From Oscillospiraceae bacterium (GTDB lineage Bacteria > Bacillota > Clostridia > Oscillospirales > Oscillospiraceae): a stretch of DNA of 34,399 nucleotides. The notes beneath the pieces are model-generated. The model was given only the letters and a program-made list of their open reading frames with translations, ran no database searches and had not been told where the DNA came from. Position numbers and translations under genes: made by a program. Shown one piece after another: positions 1-7,189 of the stretch (position 1 is its first letter; every line of letters begins with the position of its first letter). The stretch spans positions 1 to 34,399 of the forward strand of contig JAFSAP010000020.1 of the NCBI GenBank assembly GCA_017440925.1. Reading direction: 5' to 3'.

Positions 1-306
1 GGCGGTATGCTGACAGACAAGCAGCGGGACTGTTTCGATATGCGTTATAATCAGGATCTTTCCCTGGGAGAGATCGGGGAAATGCTGGGCGTGAGCCGAC
101 AGGCGGTTTGCGATAATCTGTCCCGGACAGAGGCCCTCCTTCGTCGGATGGAAGAGAATATCGGATGTGTCAAACGGTATAAGCTGGCACGCAAGGCAGT
201 TTCGGAGATCCGCAACTGTGCGACCGTACTTGACGCCTCTTCCGATCCGACTGTCCAAACCATTGCCAAGCGCATCCTTGCGGCTGCCGATACACTTGAG
301 GAGTAA
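1..306 (+). CDS. ylxM: YlxM-family HTH protein of the SRP operon, 5' end outside the window
   Basis: The reading frame is open from base 1, and residues LTDKQRDCF are typical of an internal YlxM position about 15 residues from the start. The true start therefore most likely lies left of the window and the ATG at 7 is internal. A sigma-70 region 4-like helix-turn-helix is visible (LGEIGEMLGVSRQAVCDNL). YlxM proteins are small DNA-binding-like proteins encoded directly before ffh in Firmicutes and are thought to modulate the signal recognition particle pathway. The gene ends 3 bases before ffh, and its last codons (GAGGAG) serve as the ffh ribosome binding site, so the two are translationally linked. 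Family assignment is firm; its biochemical role is poorly known. Confidence 0.88.
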   Translation, partial: GGMLTDKQRDCFDMRYNQDLSLGEIGEMLGVSRQAVCDNLSRTEALLRRMEENIGCVKRYKLARKAVSEIRNCATVLDASSDPTVQTIAKRILAAADTLEE

Positions 307-309
307 ATC

Positions 310-1662
310 ATGGCATTTGAAGGCTTAACTGAAAAAATCAATAATACCTTCAAAAAGCTTCGCGGCAAAGGCCGCCTGAAGGAAAGCGATGTGAAGGAGG
401 CTATGCGGGAGATCCGCATGGCACTGCTGGAAGCAGACGTCAGCTATAAAGTCTGCAAGGACTTTACTAAGTCCGTTACCGAACGCTGTGTAGGCAGCGA
501 TGTTCTGGAATCGCTGACACCTGCCCAGATGATCGTTAAGATCGTCAATGAAGAGCTGACCAAGCTTATGGGCAGTGATACAAAGCATATCACCATCAAC
601 CCCAACGGCCCCACCGTTATCATGCTGGTGGGTCTGCAGGGCGCTGGTAAGACTACCAACGGCTCCAAGCTTGCTGGTCATTTCAAGCGCCAGGGCAAGC
701 GGCCGCTGCTGGTAGCGTGTGACATCTACCGTCCTGCTGCAATTCAGCAGTTAAAGGTCTGCGGTGAAAAGTTGGATATCCCGGTGTTCGAAAAGGGCAC
801 ACAGGATCCTGTCCAGACTGCTAAGGAAGCAGTGCTCTATGCCCGTCAGCGGGGACATGATTTCGTGTTCCTGGATACGGCTGGCCGCCTGCATGTGGAT
901 GAAGCTCTGATGAATGAGCTGAAAAACATCAAGGAGGCTGTCAAGCCTGACGAGATCATGCTTGTGGTCGATGCTATGACCGGCCAGGATGCAGTCAATG
1001 CTGCCCAGAGCTTTAACGAATGGCTGGATATCGATTCTGTCATGCTGTCCAAGCTGGACGGCGATGCCAGAGGCGGTGCGGCACTGTCTGTCCGGGCAGT
1101 TACCGGTAAGCCCATTAAATTTGCCGGTATCGGTGAAAAGCTGGAAGATATCGAACCCTTCCACCCCGACCGGATGGCAAGCCGGATCCTGGGTATGGGC
1201 GATATGCTGACACTCATCGAAAAGGCAGAAAAGAACTTTGATGCCAAGAAGGCTGCCGAGATGGAAGCCCGGCTGAAGAGCAATAAGTTTACCCTCCAGG
1301 ACTTCTACGATCAGATGGTGCAGCTGAAATCCATGGGCTCCATGGAAGAACTGCTGGCCCAGATGCCTGGCGGCGCCAACCTGAAGGGCATGAAATTTGA
1401 TGAAAAGGCCATGGCCCATACGGAAGCCATCATCCTGTCCATGACCCCCAGAGAGCGGGAAAAACCCGAGATCATTGCCGCCTCCCGGAAAAAGCGAATT
1501 GCTGCCGGTGCGGGCGTCAAGGTGGAGGATGTAAACCGTCTGCTGAAATCCTTTGAGCAAATGCGTAAAATGATGAAGCAGTTTACTGGTCCCGGTGCCG
1601 GAAAGAAACTGAAGCGCATGAGCCGCATGGGCGGCTTCCGCGGCGGTTTCCCCGGATTTTAA
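310..1662 (+). CDS. ffh: Signal recognition particle GTPase Ffh
   Basis: This is the SRP54 homologue: a GTPase that binds 4.5S RNA and signal sequences on ribosome-nascent chains and docks with FtsY at the membrane. The 450-residue length is normal. The N domain occupies about residues 1-90. The NG GTPase shows the P-loop GLQGAGKTT near residue 107, DTAGR, and the SKLDGDARGG segment. The C-terminal M domain (about 300-450) is methionine rich (MRKMMKQF) and ends in a Gly/Arg/Phe tail. The ATG at 310 has the GAGGAG of the ylxM end just upstream. It lies between ylxM and rpsP, the usual Firmicutes order. Confidence 0.98.
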   Translation: MAFEGLTEKINNTFKKLRGKGRLKESDVKEAMREIRMALLEADVSYKVCKDFTKSVTERCVGSDVLESLTPAQMIVKIVNEELTKLMGSDTKHITINPNGPTVIMLVGLQGAGKTTNGSKLAGHFKRQGKRPLLVACDIYRPAAIQQLKVCGEKLDIPVFEKGTQDPVQTAKEAVLYARQRGHDFVFLDTAGRLHVDEALMNELKNIKEAVKPDEIMLVVDAMTGQDAVNAAQSFNEWLDIDSVMLSKLDGDARGGAALSVRAVTGKPIKFAGIGEKLEDIEPFHPDRMASRILGMGDMLTLIEKAEKNFDAKKAAEMEARLKSNKFTLQDFYDQMVQLKSMGSMEELLAQMPGGANLKGMKFDEKAMAHTEAIILSMTPREREKPEIIAASRKKRIAAGAGVKVEDVNRLLKSFEQMRKMMKQFTGPGAGKKLKRMSRMGGFRGGFPGF

Positions 1663-1739
1663 AATAGTTCGCTGAAAGCAAATTGCTTTGCGATATAGAT
1701 TCAAATGTTATTCAGATTATTTATGGAGGTGAAACTCTC

Positions 1740-1979
1740 ATGGTTAAGATCAGACTGAGAAGAATGGGTGCCAAGAAGGCTCCTTACTACCGTATCGTTG
1801 TTGCTGATTCCCGCTCCCCCCGTGACGGCCGTTGCATCGAGGAGATCGGCACTTACAACCCCCTGACCGAGCCCGCTGCCATCACTGTTGATGTCGAGAA
1901 GGCTCAGGCATGGATCAAGAACGGCGCTCAGCCCACCGACACTGTTCGTGGTCTGCTGAAGAAGGCTGGCGTGATGTAA
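1740..1979 (+). CDS. rpsP: 30S ribosomal protein S16
   Basis: This is a small-subunit ribosomal protein that binds 16S rRNA during 30S assembly. The 79 residues begin [21 protein letters not shown], the canonical S16 start, so the ATG at 1740 is chosen over an in-frame upstream ATG at 1683. GGAGGTGAAA at 1725-1734 is a strong ribosome binding site in the right place. The gene is followed after 22 bases by khpA, with its own GAAGGAG site. The 77-base gap after ffh contains only a weak hairpin (about 1675-1689) and no clear terminator, so read-through from ffh is likely. Confidence 0.98.
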   Translation: MVKIRLRRMGAKKAPYYRIVVADSRSPRDGRCIEEIGTYNPLTEPAAITVDVEKAQAWIKNGAQPTDTVRGLLKKAGVM

Positions 1980-2001
1980 TTCCCCGAAGGAGAATCCCGC
2001 A

Positions 2002-2232
2002 ATGAAAGAACTTTTGCTGTATATGGCAAAGAATCTGGTGGATGATCCTGAGGCAGTAACCGTTACCGAAATCGAAGACGAGGACGGCAAGGTACTGGAA
2101 CTGCATGTTGCCGAAGGCGACATGGGTAAGGTGATCGGCCGCCAGGGACGGATCGCCAAGGAAATCCGTACCATTATTAAGACTGTTGCCCAGCGCACCG
2201 GCGAGAAGGTCACGGTCGAAATCGTGGACTAA
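2002..2232 (+). CDS. khpA: KH-domain RNA-binding protein KhpA (YlqC)
   Basis: At 76 residues this is a single KH domain with the RNA-contacting GxxG loop in GKVIGRQGRIAKEIRTI. KhpA proteins of Firmicutes bind many RNAs, form a heterodimer with KhpB/Jag and affect cell division and envelope growth. The position between rpsP and rimM/trmD is the standard one. GAAGGAG at 1986-1992 is the ribosome binding site. A perfect 8-bp hairpin followed by a T run begins 9 bases after the stop. Confidence 0.95.
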   Translation: MKELLLYMAKNLVDDPEAVTVTEIEDEDGKVLELHVAEGDMGKVIGRQGRIAKEIRTIIKTVAQRTGEKVTVEIVD

Positions 2233-2240
2233 ACGATTAT

Positions 2241-2268
2241 GCGTGACGTTGATCGTCACGCATTTTTC
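2241..2268 (+). terminator. Intrinsic terminator after khpA
   Basis: GCGTGACG and CGTCACGC form an 8-bp stem with a TTGAT loop, followed by ATTTTT. It would end the ylxM-khpA transcript and separate it from rimM-trmD. Confidence 0.8.
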
Positions 2269-2276
2269 GTTATATT
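2249..2276 (+). promoter_or_regulatory. Possible rimM-trmD promoter overlapping the khpA terminator
   Basis: TTGATC (2249-2254) and TATATT (2271-2276) are 16 bases apart. This is the best sigma-A-like match before rimM. A start here would transcribe the hairpin repeat at 2286-2357 as part of the rimM leader. The match is weak and it overlaps the terminator stem. Confidence 0.3.
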
Positions 2277-2285
2277 GTGCTGTAC

Positions 2286-2357
2286 TGTAGGGCGGGGGCA
2301 TGTCTCCACCGCTGTAAACAAATCATTTTTACGGCGGGAGCAAGCCCCCGCCCTACA
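2286..2357 (+). repeat. Palindromic MITE-like repeat with 14-bp inverted ends
   Basis: TGTAGGGCGGGGGC at the left and GCCCCCGCCCTACA at the right are perfect inverted repeats bounding 72 bp. Each half can also fold on itself. The ends resemble those of the element at 26167-26275 (both begin TGTAGGG), which points to one family of dispersed non-coding repeats. It lies between the khpA terminator and the rimM ribosome binding site. An ORF that reads through it and extends rimM upstream is not credible as protein. Confidence 0.8.
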
Positions 2358-2378
2358 ATAGGATCGGAGGAATACATT

Positions 2379-2870
2379 ATGAGACTCCAGTTTGTGGAAG
2401 CCGGTGAGATCGTCACCACCCATGGTGTCCGCGGGGAAGTGAAGGTTCTTTGCTGGCTGGATGATCCGGAAATGCTGTGTGATTTTGAACGCTGCACCAT
2501 TGATGGTAAGCATTATGTCATGGAACAGGTTCGGGTGCAGAAAACCTGCAATCTGGTAAAGCTGCAGGGTGTGGATACTATGGAAGCAGCCCAGACCATG
2601 CGGGGCAAAATCGTAAAGCTGTACCGGGAAGATATCGATGAAGAAGTAATTTTTGCTGCAGAACTCATTGGCATGCAGGTGTATGCGGATGGAATCTGCA
2701 TCGGCAAAATCAAAGAAGTGCTGGATTATCCCGGCAATTCCGTCTATGTTGTCCGGGGAGAGCACGAATATATGATCCCTGCTGTAAAACAGTTCATTCT
2801 GTCTACAGATATGGATAAAAATGAGATGCAGGTAAAGCTGATCGAGGGTATGCGCAGCGATGAGAATTGA
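2379..2870 (+). CDS. rimM: 16S rRNA processing / ribosome maturation factor RimM
   Basis: RimM assists maturation of the 30S head and binds S19. The 163 residues begin MRLQFVEAGEIVTTHGVRGEV, the conserved RimM N-terminal beta-barrel. The C-terminal PRC-barrel includes the segment around NSVYVVRGEHEYMIP. The ATG at 2379 has GGATCGGAGG at 2361-2370. An in-frame upstream ATG at 2277 would only add translated repeat sequence. The gene overlaps trmD by 11 bases, so the two are translationally coupled. Confidence 0.95.
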   Translation: MRLQFVEAGEIVTTHGVRGEVKVLCWLDDPEMLCDFERCTIDGKHYVMEQVRVQKTCNLVKLQGVDTMEAAQTMRGKIVKLYREDIDEEVIFAAELIGMQVYADGICIGKIKEVLDYPGNSVYVVRGEHEYMIPAVKQFILSTDMDKNEMQVKLIEGMRSDEN

Positions 2871-3606
2871 TATTCTGACCCTGTTTCCGGAAACTCTGGG
2901 AGATGTGCTTTCGGAAAGCATTCTGGGACGGGCACAGGAGCGGGGATTTATCCGCATCGAAGCCCACCAGATCCGGGACTATACTGCCAACAAGCAGAAC
3001 CAGGTGGATGACTATCCCTACGGCGGCGGCCGGGGTGCTGTCATGACGGCAGATCCGCTGTATCGTTGCTGGGAAGCGGTCTGTGATGAAGCCGGCGGCC
3101 CGGTGCACACCATTTATCTGTCACCCTGCGGCCATACCTTCAAGCAGGCGGATGCCATCCGGCTCAGTAAGCTGGATAATATTATCCTGGTCTGTGGTCA
3201 TTATGAAGGCATTGACCAGCGGTTCATCGACGAGTGTGTGGACGAAGAGATCTCTCTGGGTGACTTCGTACTCACCGGCGGTGAGATCGCTGCCATGGCA
3301 GTCACCGATGCAGTGTGCCGTATGGTACCTGGCGTTCTGGCAGATCCGGAGTGCTTTGAGGATGAAAGCCATTTTAATGGCCTGCTGGAATATCCCCAGT
3401 ACACCCGCCCAGCTGTCTGGCATGGCCGGGAGATCCCTGCCATTCTGACCTCCGGCAACCATGAAAAAGTGCGCCAGTGGCGCCGTAAACAGGCCCTGCG
3501 CCGCACAAGAGCGCGCCGCCCGGATATGTACGAAAAGCTGGATCTTTCTTCCAAGCAGGATAAGAAGCTGCTGAAAGAAATGGCAGAAGAGGATGCAGCA
3601 GAATAA
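2860..3606 (+). CDS. trmD: tRNA (guanine37-N1)-methyltransferase TrmD
   Basis: TrmD makes m1G37 in tRNAs reading CNN codons using S-adenosylmethionine and prevents +1 frameshifting. It has 248 residues, the normal length. The trefoil-knot SPOUT motifs are visible: YGGGRGAVM, LVCGHYEGIDQRFIDE, and SLGDFVLTGGE. The ATG lies inside the end of rimM. In many Firmicutes rplS follows trmD; here a terminator and a sirtuin gene follow instead. Confidence 0.97.
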   Translation: MRIDILTLFPETLGDVLSESILGRAQERGFIRIEAHQIRDYTANKQNQVDDYPYGGGRGAVMTADPLYRCWEAVCDEAGGPVHTIYLSPCGHTFKQADAIRLSKLDNIILVCGHYEGIDQRFIDECVDEEISLGDFVLTGGEIAAMAVTDAVCRMVPGVLADPECFEDESHFNGLLEYPQYTRPAVWHGREIPAILTSGNHEKVRQWRRKQALRRTRARRPDMYEKLDLSSKQDKKLLKEMAEEDAAE

Positions 3607-3611
3607 ATATT

Positions 3612-3645
3612 ACACCCACCGATCCCGGTGGGTGTTGCTTTTTCT
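3612..3645 (+). terminator. Intrinsic terminator after trmD
   Basis: ACACCCACCG and CGGTGGGTGT form a 10-bp stem followed by TTGCTTTTT. It closes the rimM-trmD unit. Confidence 0.85.
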
Positions 3646-3684
3646 TCGTCAGGACGATACAATAAAAGAAAAGGAGGGAAGGTT

Positions 3685-4398
3685 ATGGAAAAACTGGAAC
3701 AGTTAAAGCGGTGGGTCGCAGAAAGTAAACGGATTGTATTTTTCGGTGGTGCAGGTGTGAGCACAGAATCGGGCATTCCGGATTTTCGCAGTGTCGATGG
3801 ACTGTACAGCCAAAAATTTGACTATCCTCCGGAGACGATTATTAGCCATACATTTTATGAGCGAAAGCCGGAGTATTTCTTCCGGTTCTACCGGGAGAAA
3901 ATGCTGCCACTGGGCTATGAACCCAATATCACCCATAAGGTGCTTGCCCGGTGGGAGGAGGAGGGAAAACTGGCTGCTGTGGTGACGCAGAACATTGATG
4001 GACTGCACCAGAAGGCGGGCAGTAAAAAGGTCTATGAGCTCCATGGCAGTGTTCTTCGGAATTTCTGCACCCGCTGTGGAAAATTCCACAGCGCAGAATT
4101 TATCAAAGAATCGGATGGAATTCCCAGGTGCAGCTGTGGCGGCATTGTAAAGCCGGATGTGGTATTGTATGAAGAAGGGTTGGATCAGAATACCATCGAA
4201 AAAAGTGTGTTGGCCATCCATAATGCGGATCTTCTGATCGTGGCAGGCACCAGCCTGACGGTGTATCCAGCGGCAGGGCTGATCAACTACTACCGGGGCA
4301 GCCGGCTGGTGCTCATCAACCGGGATTCCACGCCTTATGACCACCAGGCAAACCTTATTTTCCATGAAAGCCTGGGCACGATATTTTCCCAGCTGTAA
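3685..4398 (+). CDS. cobB: NAD-dependent protein deacylase, sirtuin (SIR2) family
   Basis: Sirtuins remove acyl groups from lysines, consuming NAD and releasing nicotinamide and O-acyl-ADP-ribose. All hallmarks are present in 237 residues: GAGVSTESGIPDFRS (NAD binding), TQNIDGLHQKAGS, the catalytic His in ELHGS, four zinc cysteines in a CxxC plus CxC arrangement (CTRC and CSC), KPDVVLYEE, and GTSLTVYPAAG. The ATG at 3685 follows AAGGAGGG at 3671-3678; the in-frame ATG at 3628 lies in the trmD terminator region and is rejected. It is monocistronic, between two terminators, and convergent with the exporter gene. Confidence 0.96.
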   Translation: MEKLEQLKRWVAESKRIVFFGGAGVSTESGIPDFRSVDGLYSQKFDYPPETIISHTFYERKPEYFFRFYREKMLPLGYEPNITHKVLARWEEEGKLAAVVTQNIDGLHQKAGSKKVYELHGSVLRNFCTRCGKFHSAEFIKESDGIPRCSCGGIVKPDVVLYEEGLDQNTIEKSVLAIHNADLLIVAGTSLTVYPAAGLINYYRGSRLVLINRDSTPYDHQANLIFHESLGTIFSQL

Positions 4399-4401
4399 AA
4401 A

Positions 4402-4430
4402 ACGAGGACGCGGCTGCGTCCTCGTTTTTG
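4402..4430. terminator. Bidirectional terminator between sirtuin and exporter genes
   Basis: ACGAGGACGC and GCGTCCTCGT form a perfect 10-bp stem with T runs on one side and A runs on the other. It can serve both the + strand sirtuin gene and the - strand exporter gene. Confidence 0.85.
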
Positions 4431-4433
4431 CGA

Positions 4434-5657
4434 TTATTTCCGGCTTCTCCAGATGTTGTATACCCGAACCAGTGTGGAAACCAGAAGAATGCCCACAGCC
4501 ATAATGCCTGCAATGGCAGCTGTGTACATACCCTGAGAGGCAAACCGGTCCATATCGCCCCGGACAGCGTAGTTCATGGTATAATACACACCGGAGCCGG
4601 GAATCAGCGGCAGAATGGAAATGACCAGATAGGTAATGGCCGGGAATTTTCGGATCCGGGCCAGGGTTTCGGCATAGGCAGAGGCTGCCATGGCACCTGC
4701 CAGATATCCCATGATGCCGCTTCCACTGATCTGTTCCGTAATGCAAAAGACAGCCCAGGCAATGGTGGCGCCCAGTGCGCAGAGAACAACACCCAGATCA
4801 TGGATATTAAATAAAATGGAAAAACCCAGGCAGCTGATAAAACAAAGCAGGCCTTTGCCCCAAAATCCATAGTCAACAATCCCGGTATTCACCGGGCCGG
4901 ACCAGAGAACAGAAGCCACATGCCAGGCAGCTGCTGTGCCCAGAGACAGGGCAGCTGCGATGAGAAACACCTGAACGATCCGGTTGACACCGGAATTGGT
5001 ATCGCCGTAGATGATATCCCGCATGGCGTTGGTAAACAGCAAGCCCGGCACCAGCAGCATCAGTGCGCCGATGGTCACGGCATCCGGATTGGGACAGATG
5101 CCAAAAGCACTTAGGGTGTAAGCAAGCAGTGCCATGAGGAACGCGGCAATGATGGTGCGGAAAAACTGGTTGGCTTTCAGTTTGTCCAGATATTTGTCAA
5201 CGATACCCACCAGCAGGCCGCAAAGACCGGCACAGATACCGTCCATCCAGGTACCGCCGAAGAACATGCCCATACTGCCTGCACCCACGATATGTCCGAT
5301 GTACTGGCTTCGCAGGGAGTAGTGGCGGCATCGTCTTCTGGCTTCTGCCAGCATGAAATGCGCCTGGTCCAGCGGGGGCTTTTCCGCATCCAGAGCACGG
5401 CTCAGCGCACTGAATTTTTCCACGCTGTCCATATTGTTTCCGTGATAGCCGATCCGGCGCATCCGGGTAATGGGAGTACCCTGCTGATCCCGAATGGTTA
5501 TCATAATATAGTTGGGAATGGCAAATACATCAGAATCTACACCGTAGGCTGTCAGCAGCCGTGTAACGCTTTCCTCCACCCGGAAAGTCTCTGCGCCGCT
5601 CATGGCAAGCTCATAGCCCAGATCAATGGCAAGATCCATCAGCAGATTATAATTCAT
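4434..5657 (-). CDS. ThrE-type threonine/serine exporter, fused two-domain form
   Basis: This is an integral membrane protein of the threonine/serine exporter family. The N-terminal ThrE domain (about 1-260, starting MNYNLLMDLAIDLGYELAMSG with AETFRVEES) contains the cytoplasmic part and five or so membrane segments. The C-terminal region (about 265-405) matches the second ThrE domain (DUF3815-like), again with several membrane segments. In many bacteria these halves are separate genes (YjjP and YjjB); here they form one 407-residue protein. The family exports small amino acids, but the substrate cannot be read from the sequence. It has its own promoter at 5691-5718. Confidence 0.88.
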   Translation of the reverse strand: MNYNLLMDLAIDLGYELAMSGAETFRVEESVTRLLTAYGVDSDVFAIPNYIMITIRDQQGTPITRMRRIGYHGNNMDSVEKFSALSRALDAEKPPLDQAHFMLAEARRRCRHYSLRSQYIGHIVGAGSMGMFFGGTWMDGICAGLCGLLVGIVDKYLDKLKANQFFRTIIAAFLMALLAYTLSAFGICPNPDAVTIGALMLLVPGLLFTNAMRDIIYGDTNSGVNRIVQVFLIAAALSLGTAAAWHVASVLWSGPVNTGIVDYGFWGKGLLCFISCLGFSILFNIHDLGVVLCALGATIAWAVFCITEQISGSGIMGYLAGAMAASAYAETLARIRKFPAITYLVISILPLIPGSGVYYTMNYAVRGDMDRFASQGMYTAAIAGIMAVGILLVSTLVRVYNIWRSRK

Positions 5658-5690
5658 AAAATTCGCCTCGAATCGAATATTTGAATCCGT

Positions 5691-5718
5691 ATTATAGCAC
5701 AGTACCGGAAAAATACAA
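5691..5718 (-). promoter_or_regulatory. Sigma-A-type promoter for the ThrE-like exporter
   Basis: On the - strand, TTGTAT (plus 5713-5718) and TATAAT (plus 5691-5696) are 16 bases apart. The predicted start is about 25 bases before the exporter ATG. It lies just downstream of the degV terminator, which separates the two units. Confidence 0.65.
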
Positions 5719-5721
5719 GAA

Positions 5722-5750
5722 GAAAATCACCGGAAATTCCGGTGATTTCA
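5722..5750 (-). terminator. Intrinsic terminator after degV
   Basis: On the - strand AAATCACCGG and CCGGTGATTT form a stem with an AATTT-like loop, followed by TCTTCTTG. It is directly behind the degV stop codon. Confidence 0.7.
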
Positions 5751-5752
5751 TT

Positions 5753-6595
5753 TTATTTTCTAATAAACAGCACACCCAGTGTGCCAGGGCCGCAGTGGCA
5801 GGAAATGGTGCAGCCGGCAGTTGTTTCGTATACACTTTCAAAACCGCCGTAAGTATGTACAGCATCCATAACGCCTTGGTAGCTTTCCTCGGAAATCTCT
5901 GTTTTTGTAACAAACAGGTGTGTGCGGTCGATATCCTCCCGGTCGGCAAGCCGTTCCTTAACATAGCTTGCCAGACATTTTGCATAATTGCCGCGGTATT
6001 TTTTGCCAACGGCCATTTTTCCGTCCTTCACTTCAATGCAGGGCTTCAGACTCAGCAGATTGGCGCCCAGAGCAGCGGCAGAGGAGCACCGGCCTCCCTT
6101 GACCAGATAATCCAGCTTATCCACCAGGAAGCTGGCTTCCACCTTTTCGGTGAAGCTGCGAAGGGTATCCGCCAGAATATCCAGGTCGTCACAGGTTTCT
6201 GCCAGTTCACAGGCCTTCAGCACCACAAGTCCCTGGCCGGTGGAGAGATTTTTGGAATCAATGACACGGACATTGGGGAATTCCTCGGCAGCAAGACAGG
6301 CGCTCTGATAACAGGTGGAGAAGCCGGAACCGATATTGATATGAATAACTCCGTCGTAATCATTGGTGTATTGGGCAAATATATCCGCATATTCACCGAT
6401 GCTGACGGCAGAGGTGGAGCACAGGTCACCACCGGCGGCAACATGGGCAAAAATTTCCGCCGGAGAGATGGTCACGCCGTCTTTGTAGTCCTTGCCGTCC
6501 ATAATGACGCTCAAAGGAACAAGTGTAATATCGTAACGCTTCAGCAGCACCTCACCCAAATCGCAGGTGCTGTCAGATAAAATTTTGATTTTCAT
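5753..6595 (-). CDS. DegV family fatty-acid-binding protein (FakB-like)
   Basis: The 280 residues show the DegV fold: an N-terminal domain starting MKIKILSDSTCDLG with the conserved SDSTCD, a second conserved block ISTGLS-like in NIGSGFSTCYQSACLA, and a C-terminal domain with the SLKPCIEVKDGKM segment. In Firmicutes these proteins bind fatty acids, and some act as FakB to present exogenous fatty acids to FakA kinase. No fakA is present here, so the role is inferred only from family. It begins 10 bases after the HxlR-type regulator stop, so the two probably form one operon. Confidence 0.92.
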   Translation of the reverse strand: MKIKILSDSTCDLGEVLLKRYDITLVPLSVIMDGKDYKDGVTISPAEIFAHVAAGGDLCSTSAVSIGEYADIFAQYTNDYDGVIHINIGSGFSTCYQSACLAAEEFPNVRVIDSKNLSTGQGLVVLKACELAETCDDLDILADTLRSFTEKVEASFLVDKLDYLVKGGRCSSAAALGANLLSLKPCIEVKDGKMAVGKKYRGNYAKCLASYVKERLADREDIDRTHLFVTKTEISEESYQGVMDAVHTYGGFESVYETTAGCTISCHCGPGTLGVLFIRK

Positions 6596-6605
6596 AGATC
6601 TTCTC

Positions 6606-6974
6606 CTAAATTCTTTCCGAAATTGGGTCGCTGGCCATCATAAAGCAGCTGGGCTCCAGATCCTTTTTGCGAAGATACTCTGCGCCCCAGTCCCGCATGG
6701 CCACAAGGATCGGCAGCAAACTTCTGCCTGTCTCTGTCAAAGAATATTCCACCTTCGGCGGGATCACGGGAAAAACCTCACGGTGTATCAGTTGGCAGCT
6801 TTCCAGTTCCCGCAGTTGCTGGGTCAGCATTTTTGGTGTTGCGCTTTGTACAGCTTTCCGCAGCTCACTGAAGCGCAGCTTTTTGTCCGACAAATGCCAG
6901 AGGATCAAGGCTTTGTATTTTCCGCCGATCAGTTCCAGTGTGGCAGCCACAGGACAGTTTTCCTTATACTCCAT
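6606..6974 (-). CDS. HxlR-family winged-helix transcriptional regulator
   Basis: It has 122 residues with the HxlR hallmark order: CPVAATLELIGGKYKALILWHL, then FSELRKAV, then the recognition helix region TPKMLTQQLRELE, and the wing ending in VEYSLTETGRSLLPIL. HxlR proteins sense aldehydes, quinones or redox stress and often regulate a neighbouring gene and themselves. Upstream on the other strand is the copper ATPase gene (215-base shared region) and downstream is degV. An inverted repeat overlaps its -35 box, consistent with autoregulation. The inducer is unknown. Confidence 0.95.
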   Translation of the reverse strand: MEYKENCPVAATLELIGGKYKALILWHLSDKKLRFSELRKAVQSATPKMLTQQLRELESCQLIHREVFPVIPPKVEYSLTETGRSLLPILVAMRDWGAEYLRKKDLEPSCFMMASDPISERI

Positions 6975-6987
6975 TCAGACACCTCCT

Positions 6988-7016
6988 ATAGTATCCAAAA
7001 GGGTAGTATGGCACAA
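6988..7016 (-). promoter_or_regulatory. Promoter of the HxlR-degV unit
   Basis: On the - strand TTGTGC (plus 7011-7016) and TACTAT (plus 6988-6993) have 17-base spacing. AGGAGGTG follows before the ATG. Confidence 0.6.
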
Positions 7017-7028
7017 AATAGTGCATAC
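7006..7028. promoter_or_regulatory. Inverted repeat, possible HxlR operator
   Basis: GTATGGCAC (7006-7014) and GTGCATAC (7021-7028) are inverted repeats with one bulged base. They overlap the -35 of the HxlR gene promoter, a position fit for autorepression. The assignment to HxlR is inference from position. Confidence 0.4.
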
Positions 7029-7139
7029 TTGTGTTTTTGCTATCATATGGTAAGATAGTATCACAGGAAGCAGCAGGAAATGTGAACAAAATGTAAAAGA
7101 TAATATGTTGATAAAAACAACATAATGCAACTGTTATCC

Positions 7140-7168
7140 TTGATTTTTCTGTGTTTTTCTAAGATAAT
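7140..7168 (+). promoter_or_regulatory. Promoter of the copper ATPase gene
   Basis: TTGATT (7140-7145) and GATAAT (7163-7168) are 17 bases apart, about 15-20 bases before a GGGGGAA ribosome binding site. An ATGTTG/CAACAT inverted repeat lies upstream at 7105-7122 and could be a regulator site. No CsoR or CopY box that I recognise is present. Confidence 0.5.
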
Positions 7169-7189
7169 ATAACAAAAGGGGGAATCTAT

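Noticed and set aside
751-1704. Long - strand ORF of 317 codons opposite ffh
   Set aside because: It is fully antisense to a certain ffh gene, has no recognisable domain and has the His/Gln/Leu-rich composition of a shadow frame.
2277-2378. N-terminal extension of RimM by 34 residues
   Set aside because: It would translate the palindromic repeat; the canonical RimM start at 2379 has its own strong ribosome binding site.
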